Below, piece by piece: positions 56,385 through 64,000 of a DNA stretch of 64,000 nucleotides (position 1 is the stretch's first letter; every line of letters starts with the position of its first letter). Source of the DNA: Pseudevernia furfuracea. Lineage: Eukaryota > Ascomycota > Lecanoromycetes > Lecanorales > Parmeliaceae. Both the position numbers and the translations under genes were made by a program. The notes under the pieces are model-generated. The model ran no database searches. It was not told where the DNA came from and saw nothing but the letters and a program-made list of their open reading frames with translations. Where the stretch lies: positions 1,476,501 to 1,540,500 of the forward strand of contig JAIUPT010000032.1 in assembly GCA_022315425.1 (NCBI GenBank), in the 5' to 3' direction.

Positions 56385-59300
56385 AGCTTGGCTTCCGAGA
56401 ATGTGGTGTCACGACCGCACTCATATGTAATTGGAAAGCGTCGATATGGGCGGTGGTGTTGGCATGGCACGGCCAACGGGCGGAAGGTCAAGGCTTTTGA
56501 AGGGGATGAGTACGTTAGAAGCAGCAATTCAGAATTGAATGAATTTGTCCGGGGTGTTATGGTTCGTGTTATTTTAGCGGGCGACTCTTGTCGAGACCGT
56601 CGAAAAGCCCACGAAGATGACAGGGAAGTGGCTGTCGCTAACGCAAGCTTGAGCTCGCTAGCTGGGAGCACAATAGGGCCGCTCGGTTATCCAGACCAGG
56701 GGTGGAGCAGGAACCAACGCGATTGATCAATTGAGGGTTTAGCTAGTAGCTAGTAATGGTACGACGACAGGGGATGCCACGGATTCCAGCCGTGCCTGTA
56801 AAAATCGTTTGAGATCTGTATGATGATGTTGAAAAGAGAATGCAGGATGAAGCTTCGAATGTATTGCTTGCTGTTATGAATATGATGGTGGGAACGGGAG
56901 TGCAAAATATGTTTACGGTAGAGTAGAATTTCGGGCTCGTCAACGGCGCGGGTCGAGATGCCTTGGTGGCGAGGCTCCTCGGACACGGTGGTGGCGAATG
57001 AAAGGCAAAAGGTCTTCCCGAGTTTTTTCGGGAACTCCCAAACCTCCTGTCTCAACGTCGTGCGGCGTAGAACTGTAAATCGCCGATTTTATCAGAAAAG
57101 AATTTTTAGAAGTGAAAAGAGATGGGGATGCAAAATGCAAAATGCAAATCATGAAACTTCGAAGCAGAAGGGAGAAGAACATAACAACGCGCTACCACCC
57201 GTCTTTTATCAATCTTTTCGCTTCTCTCGCTTTCACTACGAGTACTAACTCACTATCGACGCCATTTTTCTTGGAAGAAAGCAGAGGGGTGGTGCTCGCG
57301 ACTTCTTACCTGAAATGATGTGAAGATAATGACTGATTGGAGCAATCTAGCAAGCAAGATGCTGGGTGATGTGATCGGGAGGATTCCTCGTGCGTCTAGG
57401 TGGACCTGCTTATGGGGAGGCTTGAGGTACTGCCGCTGCGGCAAAAAGAAAGCAAAGAAAATCACCAGTGGCAGAGGCATTAACACTCTGGCCTAGAAGA
57501 CGGATCACGACCGCGGGAAGATTGATAAACGAAAAACATGACGAGTGGTGGAAAAAAGCCTTGAGGGAATTCGGATATTCGTCGCCTTTCTCGTATGAAC
57601 AAAAATAAAAGGTGTATCAAATCCGTAATTGCATTACGGCCGTAGCGATCTTTCCTTCCTAAGTAGCCCGTTTCTCGTATTATTGAATTCTGCCTTGTTG
57701 AGCGCAGCTGAATGGATCCACTCTGCGGTTTTGGGTACAATTCCTTCTATCTCCATTGGGCCGTCGTTTCCAAAACGCAGGCCTGCTCAAACCTGAGACT
57801 GAGGCCAGGTCACCGTACGTACTCCATGCTGTCGTATGCCTGCTCGTCACAAAGGTCTGGGCTGTCTCAAACCCAGAAAGGACGACTGGACGGGGGGGTA
57901 AGGTAGGCCGCAGGTAGGCTCGTACCTTGCAGGGCCGTGCATGGCGCTCCGGGCCCTTGGGTTGTCTAACTTGTCTTTCTTCCCCCCACACCAGAGATGC
58001 AGGGAAGTGAGCCAGTGAGAAGTCGCAATTGCCACGAGACCTGGTTGATTCGATAGGAACTCCCGGGGATCATCCCTCCATTGGACAGGGATTAGATAGG
58101 TAGCTAGTTACCGACTGAGCGGTTGGAATTCTGGCCTGGTTTTCTCCCCCCCGCCCAACAAGCGTCGCGATAAGATTGGAAGAAAGTCACAAATTGTGAC
58201 ATGATGAATCCTACAAATTTTCCAGCATTTCCAGCATCAAAAACCCAGACTAATCATAATCGAAGATGGCAAGATTCATGGTGTGAGAAATAAAAAAGGA
58301 TACCGTACCTATTAATATTGTGGTGGAGAGGATGAGACATGGGAACAGCCGCTGTAAGGGTAAGCACGACCGACCGTTGTACCGCTGTACCGTTGTGAGT
58401 ACAGTTTGTATGTACCGTACTACTGCAAGCCCACCGTTTTGCGTTTGACATTTTGCGTTTGACATTTTTCTTCTTCTTCTTCTTCTTCTTCTTCTTCTCT
58501 GGGAAATCCTTGCGCCCTAGAGTAGCGACATATTTTATTTGCAATACTGGAACCTGGAAGCGAGTCTGCAGCTGTCCCAAGGAGCAGTTGACCAATCATT
58601 ACTGAAAGGCATCTGCACAATCAATGCAACCACGCAGACAAATACTCCACTCTTACGCATGCCATCGCAGATCGGAGATAGTCTGCAGATAAGTTCCTCC
58701 GAGGTGCAGCCAATTATTCCAGCTCTGGCGGTTAAACTCTTAAAACAATGAGAAACTTCAGGCTCTGCAAGCCACTTTTCTACTTTGGTCAATCGAGAGT
58801 ATGTAAAATAGGAAACCGTAGGAAACCTCTGTCCTCTTCCTCACTCTCTACTTCCAAAGACCTTGAGCGATGCCACGTCGTTCCCAATGCCCCCCACTCC
58901 AATATTGTTAACTATGCTTCATCTCGCATGACATACTACATTATCTCGATCATAATCTCCGCAGCGCATCTCGCAGAAATTCGGTCTTCCAACTTTACTC
59001 TTCCCTGTACTCTATGCAATCATGTATGCATTCATACCCTATCCCTGCATATTCTCTTACCCACAAACAGCCAATCATATTTTACGCTTACTTGACAGAT
59101 CAGCCACGCGACGCCGATACTTGCCTATGTCGTGCATGCGCACCAGGCATCTTTAACTTCTATGCGCACTGCCAGGCTAAAACAATGCTTCAAGCCACTG
59201 CTCCGCCTAGCACTGCGACACGCGTGATGATGCCTAAATGAGAATCATATCAATCATTCCCAGAAATGCTCTAGAGTCTTCATAAAGTGGAAGGTCCAAA

Positions 59301-60821
59301 TGCGGCACGTCAGCAATAACAATACAAAGCGAGAACGGATAACCGCAAGCCACGGTATAATGGAGGCGTTTCATGCTCAATGCGGACCGGTCGTGAGAGG
59401 AATCTTCTTCATCTGTCGACCATCGATTTTCAGATACTTAGCGAAAGCTCGAGACCAGCTGCTACCTGAATCGAGACACCATGTGGAAGACATTTGAGCG
59501 CGAAACATTCATGGATGCTTTTAGCGATTAGAGCTAATCAACACAATTGGAATGAATTTCTGAAACCCTTGCCTGGTCCTCCTCACGTATCTCACAGGCA
59601 AAGGCGGGTCGAGGTATCAAATTTCGCTACGTATAAACAATCCATACCCTCAAGCCCACACCTCCATTTGCAGCACTTCCCCTGGCTTCAGCAGCCAGCA
59701 ATCCTCAGCTTTCCAGTCACCTCACCGCTTCGAGTTTCAGAATTCCGCCCACTTCCGGAGTCCGGAGGACCTATACCACACCGCCCTTCACCTTATCGGA
59801 TCCATCGTGACAGAGCACAAGGAAGAACACCGAAACATTAACAACAGAAAAGTGGCCAGAAGCCAAATTCTGCAAAGACGATCAGGCGGAAGCGGGCTCT
59901 AGGACGAAAGAATGGCAAGATTGAGAAAGGGGATTGTAGGGTACGCCTGAAAACAGCAATTTTTTTATTTCTTTTTCTCCGTGTCTTGACGAGTACCTTA
60001 CTGCCCCTGTAGCGATCACCAGGATCCCCTCGCAGGGATTGATTCATGCACTGCCCTTGTTTTCTGCATGTAGGTAGGTAGTCAAAGTTGCAGGATTTTC
60101 ATCCTGCATACGGCGAACCATGCCCCATTCATTCCTTCCAACGTACATGAACTTGCGAAAATGTAGGACTGTTGCTTAACCCTACTAGAATGCATCCTGC
60201 ACACCCTGACCATTCCCCTCATTCAACTCTTGAACCCCTCATCTCCGGGACAAACGTTCTCTTGTATCCGTGCATGCCCAGGCCTCCATCCCTCCCCCAG
60301 TGAAGGGTCCAGGTATCGGTCCCCGGAGAGCACGGATGCTGCACCCGCATACGCGGTTCCCGCGGGCAAGAGAGAGCCGGGCCGAGTATGATCCGATTTC
60401 CCCCCCTTTTACTCAACATTCGTCTTTTGTCGAGGTACAGCGCCTTGTTCGAAGCAGATCCCACTTCCTTTGACACCGAATCTTGCCTACCAAGACCGTT
60501 GGTCTACTCCTTTCACGCCGCTCAAGTCGCAAGTCCAGCACAACGTGAAGTCTTGACCTCCAACCGTAGGAAGTGTCGTGTTTTGGGGGGTTTCCAGCTT
60601 GGCCACGAGGGATCACTCGGATGGATTACTGATCTAAGATTGAATAAGGAAGGAGATGACGCGACGGGACCGACAGATAGTTAACTATCTTTGCCGGCGG
60701 CATCCCCGATGATGGGGTCACAGTCTGAGTCAAAAGTCACCCCCCCCCCCGGGGGAGGTTTACCCGGTTACTGCTGGCTTCCCACCGAACCAACCCTGGA
60801 AACACTCGTAAATAGTCAATC
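56385..60821. other. Long intergenic stretch
   Basis: No convincing gene. It includes a (TTC)n microsatellite at 58465-58499 preceded by two TTTTGCGTTTGACA units, a C10 run followed by GGGGG at about 60741-60756, and many short unrelated frames. The left end should contain the CRIB gene promoter. Confidence 0.5.
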
Positions 60822-61196
60822 ATGGAAGCAGAGGACAACCCCCTCAAAACGCCGACACGTAGGCCACATCGTCAAGAAGCTACTACGCCTAAGAAGACTG
60901 ACTTCTTCGAGGCTATTGATACTCGAAAGAATCAAGGAAGAACGATCAAAGAGGTTGTGTGTGTGTCGGAACAGATAATTCCACATGACACGGGCAAGAC
61001 TTGGCTACGAATGAGGAAGCTTAAGGGGGTTCTCCCGGTACTGGAAGACATGGGAAATGGCGCTCCGGACGTCCTTGCAAAGTCAATCAGTCTACACACG
61101 ATGCCCCACGAGACGTTAACAACCCGGCACACAATCAGGAGCCTGAACGTCAGCTCAAATATGGTGGATTTGCTATTATTACTCCTCGAACGCTAA
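60822..61196 (+). pseudogene. Transposase N-terminal helix-turn-helix relic
   Basis: A 124-aa frame begins MEAEDNPLKTPTRRPHRQEA and TTPKKTDFFEAIDTRKNQGR, then has KTWLRMRKLKG. T-P-K-K-x-x-F-F-x-A-x-D followed by a W-L-x-x-R segment resembles the N-terminal helix-turn-helix of fungal Tc1/pogo-like DDE transposases. There is no catalytic domain, and the tail from about residue 75 is unrelated. The family call is tentative. Confidence 0.45.
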
Positions 61197-61239
61197 GACG
61201 GAACTCCGCCTCGTTGCCCTACTGTAATATCCATGTGTG

Positions 61240-61460
61240 TCCTACTGCCCGACGGCGACCTGGCGATGCAGGTCCTTCCCCTCCGCTGGGCGGAGACTCT
61301 TAGGAACGACGATCACGTTTCCCGCCCCTCCCTTGGTCTTTCTTAGCCTTCTCCTGACTTCCCCCAGCTTGCTTGTGACCTTTCTTGGATTCCTCCCGAC
61401 CTTTCTTGGCCTTCTCCTGACTTCCCCCAGCATGCTTGTGACTTTTCTTGGATTCCTCTC
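61240..61460 (+). repeat. 75-bp coding tandem duplication
   Basis: Two copies of TTCTTGG-CCTTCTCCTGACTTCCCCCAGC, about 75 bp apart, underlie the duplicated GGSQEKAKK segment on the minus strand. Confidence 0.7.
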
Positions 61461-61935
61461 CGCCTCTCTCAACCTTCTCATGTCTTCCGTCATCATCCAG
61501 ACGACGACGCTGCGGCTTGGGCTGGTCAGATCCTTCCGAGGGGGAGGAAAAAGGACTAGACGACGCATCTGGATTCAGCCCGCCGAGCGCCTGCTTCTCC
61601 CGAGCATGGTAGTTGGCTGTGGCGTGAGCAATTCCCTTCTCTCCTATTTTTCCTAGGCCAAATCCGCTCTGTCTACCGAGAGCTTGGGCTGGGGCTCGAG
61701 TGTACGGATTTACATCAGGCAGCGGGTCGTGTAGAGGGTCCCATGAAAATCTCTCGGAAATCCCACCTGCAATAGTGGGAAGTTGGTGATCAGGTCCTGC
61801 GTCGCTGCCTAGAGAATGTGGCTGTTGGCCTCCGGGTTGACTAGGTGTAGAGTATTGGGGATTGATGTTTGACTTTGGGCATGTCCGAGTCTCGGAGGTT
61901 GAGGCTGCAACGCAAGAGACATGACCACTTAGCAA
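61300..61935 (-). CDS. Hypothetical Lys-rich protein (5' end unsolved)
   Basis: The minus frame from at least 61935 to 61300 encodes ISERFSWDPLHDPLPDVNPY, then GFGLGKIGEKGIAHATANYH, then a highly basic tail with a duplicated element (ESKKSHKHAGGSQEKAKK and ESKKGHKQAGGSQEKAKK). Just upstream on the same strand MAHVARKEEEEH (ATG at about 62003) is followed by GTGTGAGT, and a TTGCAG lies at 61914-61919. The best donor does not keep frame with that acceptor, so I could not settle the first exon; CAT|GTGTGAG joined after CCGAG would keep frame. No known domain. Confidence 0.45.
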   Translation of the reverse strand: MLSGHVSCVAASTSETRTCPKSNINPQYSTPSQPGGQQPHSLGSDAGPDHQLPTIAGGISERFSWDPLHDPLPDVNPYTRAPAQALGRQSGFGLGKIGEKGIAHATANYHAREKQALGGLNPDASSSPFSSPSEGSDQPKPQRRRLDDDGRHEKVERGGEESKKSHKHAGGSQEKAKKGREESKKGHKQAGGSQEKAKKDQGRGGKRDRRS

Positions 61936-62369
61936 GTCTTCCTGTTTCAGAATGAATGATACTCACACATGTTCTTCCTCTTCTTTCCTAGCGACATGAG
62001 CCATGATGAGAGGTTGTTCCTCTGGACAAGACTGTCTATTGTTGATGATCTGCGAACCTCTGAGATAAAAGATGTGTATTTGGTAGTGGAGATATGTTAT
62101 GAACGAAAGAGAAGGAAGGGGAAGGCTCCTGACTTTATAGTGAAAGACAGACCGACAGCCTGAAGACTTGGTCCGCGGTCCACTTGGGAAATACCATCTG
62201 TTCAAGGTTTCAAGAGTTCCGAGAAGAAACTCGGCCGCCCCACCTAAAGCTACCACACCGAAATGGCTGGCTGTGGTCTTCTGAACGGCATCTTATCCAA
62301 GGCGTCCAGGGTGTGGGGCCTTTGGTTTCATGGCAGTGTGTCTTAGCATCACTGGGGGAGGCTCCATGA

Positions 62370-63230
62370 ATCAAACAATTGCTAAGATGGGCGGCGTTGA
62401 AGCCCAAAAGATATTCCTCAGATGCAGATACTGCCTAACTCAAGTTTCAGGAGAGTTCCATACATGACGCATGCACCCTAGAAGATTGGTGTGCCCAGTG
62501 TCCTTGTAACGATTTGAGTGGCTGGGTTCTTTTGAAGGGCATCTTATCCAGGCCACCGTGGGTTTTGAGCTCGCGATGGTGCTACATTATCTTGCAGGCT
62601 GTGAGGCGACAGTAGATATCAAAGGGCATGATTGGTCTGAGGAACCATTTTGCGGCCTCGGAAATGTATCAGAGGCATTGTGGTAGAACTCTGCCTAGGG
62701 ACTAATTGCTGAGACGCATGGGATTTTTCGAGCTTGTTTTCGAGCTTCCGACTTCGCCCCTGTCTTCCTAATACTAAGGCGGCAGTAGAAAACCGATGAC
62801 GTGATCGGTAAGAGGGACGGGGCTGCGACATTCACAGGTTTCCATGATCACAGGTACTGCCTCGAGAATGTGTAGCAGAGATGGTGGAAGAAAGCTCTGC
62901 CCAGGACTAAACACTGACATGTCTGGCTATGGGTATTTGGTCAGGCGTCTTACCCGAGCCATGGAGGTTTCCGAGCTTCTGATGTTAGGGCACTATTCTT
63001 GATATTCTGAGGTGGCGGTAGAAACCAGATAACATGATTGGCAAAAGGGCAAGGGGGGCGGCGGTATCCTTGTGATTCTAAATCGACGGCAAAAACCTGA
63101 TAATATGATGGATAAGGGGAAGCGGGTTGCGACATCAACAAATCTCCGCATCTGTAAGTGCTGCCTCCTCAAAAATGTGTAGCAGAGATGGTGGAAGGAG
63201 CTCAGCCCGAACGAAAACTCTAGTCAGAGA
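62370..63230. repeat. Decayed tandem repeat, roughly 200-300 bp units
   Basis: Recurring landmarks are GGC-[AG]-GTAGA-AACC..GAT-AA-ATGAT, TACTGCCT-C, AATGTGTAGCAGAGATGGTG and CTCTGCCCAGGACTAA-type blocks near 62590-62710, 62775-62915 and 63010-63215, and GGCATCTTATCCAGG at about 62290 and 62540. No gene is supported here. Confidence 0.6.
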
Positions 63231-64000
63231 CAAAATTACAGAAATAGCTGACCAGGGTCCTCACAAAACGCAGCCACCTTTGTCTCTGGACCCTCAACCT
63301 CCTGGAACTCGGGCAGTTGCCTTGCACAAGTAAGGAACTGATTTGGCGGGACGTTTCGTAAGATAATAGGGAGGGAGTTGCAGGCACAAGTCAGCCTTGA
63401 CTGTGGCGCTGATCCGAAAGGATGATGAGCGGTATCTAACGCAGTCGCCCGTACACGGATCTCGGGGCCTTGAAAAATCGTTGTCGTGTGAGGAACGGAC
63501 GGCTCGATGAGAACACTCGCCACCTTTCAGGATACCATTTCGAAAAAGGCCCGCGGCTGCTGCTAGGGATTGCACATGGTGGTTTGCCAGGACGCGCGAA
63601 AGTAAAACTTGGAAGGAGTTGCTTCCCTAATCGTATAGTCAGCTATGCGTTTGTAGGCCGTGAAACCAGCAACAGTACTAACTCGATCTCCTATACACCT
63701 GCCAACCGCGCAGTCCTCGAGCATATAAGTGTCCAGCGTCGGCGCATTCGCACCTGCATTCCTTTCTAGTACTGTGTTACTTTTATTCACTCCGTAAGAG
63801 CGGTCGAAGCGCAGGCTCCCCCCTGAAGATGTTGAAACATTCAAATTGGGATAACTACAATTCGCTGTACACCAGCTCCTCTGATCTTAGGCAATATCGC
63901 AAATGCACCGTAGCCAATGCAAAATATATCCATACTACTGCCCTCTCCTATCCTGGCATGGAAAAGAAACGCCAACGCTGCATGCTTGCTCCAAATTCAT
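63231..64000. other. Right end of window, no supported gene
   Basis: Short frames on both strands with no recognisable domain or splice pattern. Confidence 0.5.

Noticed and set aside
1..64000. tRNA, rRNA or snRNA genes
   Set aside because: No cloverleaf with proper A and B boxes and no rRNA-like segment was recognised by eye; a covariance-model scan would be needed to exclude them.

Overview
The window is nuclear DNA of a filamentous ascomycete (Pezizomycotina). The evidence is short 44-64 nt GT-AG introns with CTAAC/CTGAC-type branch sites, CACCATGG-type start contexts, a HET-S-type HeLo protein, a fungal NB-ARC/TPR NLR, Copia, Tc1/mariner, hAT and MULE-like transposon remnants, and a conserved block holding CLA4, a mitochondrial NAD kinase and CTR9. 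A Dothideomycete is my best guess, but the sequence alone does not prove the class. All splice sites were placed by hand from frame continuity and consensus.

Layout. (1) 1-2,200: a decayed trypsin-like peptidase fragment. (2) 2,996-4,931: an intact three-exon gene of unknown function with an acidic hexapeptide array. (3) 5,197-14,000: nested transposons. These include a 2.3-kb Copia relic with GGCAA target duplications, carrying a tyrosine-recombinase fragment and a copy of a short dispersed repeat; a 1.76-kb element with short LTRs and AAAGG duplications, itself carrying a 142-bp solo LTR with TACTA duplications; and Tc1 and hAT relics. (4) 16,900-17,800: a C5-DNA-methyltransferase fragment beside an inverted repeat. 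(5) 18,200-27,500: decayed low-complexity coding DNA with minisatellites, a coiled-coil remnant and Q/Y-rich segments that recur on both strands. (6) 28,392-36,651: the most interesting part, a HET-S-like HeLo effector with two C-terminal amyloid-type repeats and an NLR whose first exon encodes a matching motif. MULE-like relics lie between them. The effector carries an in-frame TGA and the NLR ends abruptly next to an alpha/beta-hydrolase pseudogene. (7) 38,538-56,384: a gene-dense conserved block: CLA4-type PAK kinase (+), NAD kinase (-), PlsC acyltransferase (+), CTR9 (+) and a CRIB-domain protein (-). (8) 56,400-64,000: mostly non-coding, with a transposase N-terminal relic, one lysine-rich candidate gene and decayed tandem units.

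How the genes work together. The HET-S-like protein and the NLR look like the two halves of an amyloid-signalling cell-death module: the NLR would sense a ligand through its TPRs, its N-terminal motif would template the effector's C-terminal repeats, and the HeLo domain would then disrupt membranes. As sequenced, the effector is broken by one stop codon and the NLR appears truncated, so the module looks inactive or allelic. In the conserved block, CLA4 and the CRIB protein are both predicted Cdc42/Rac effectors.
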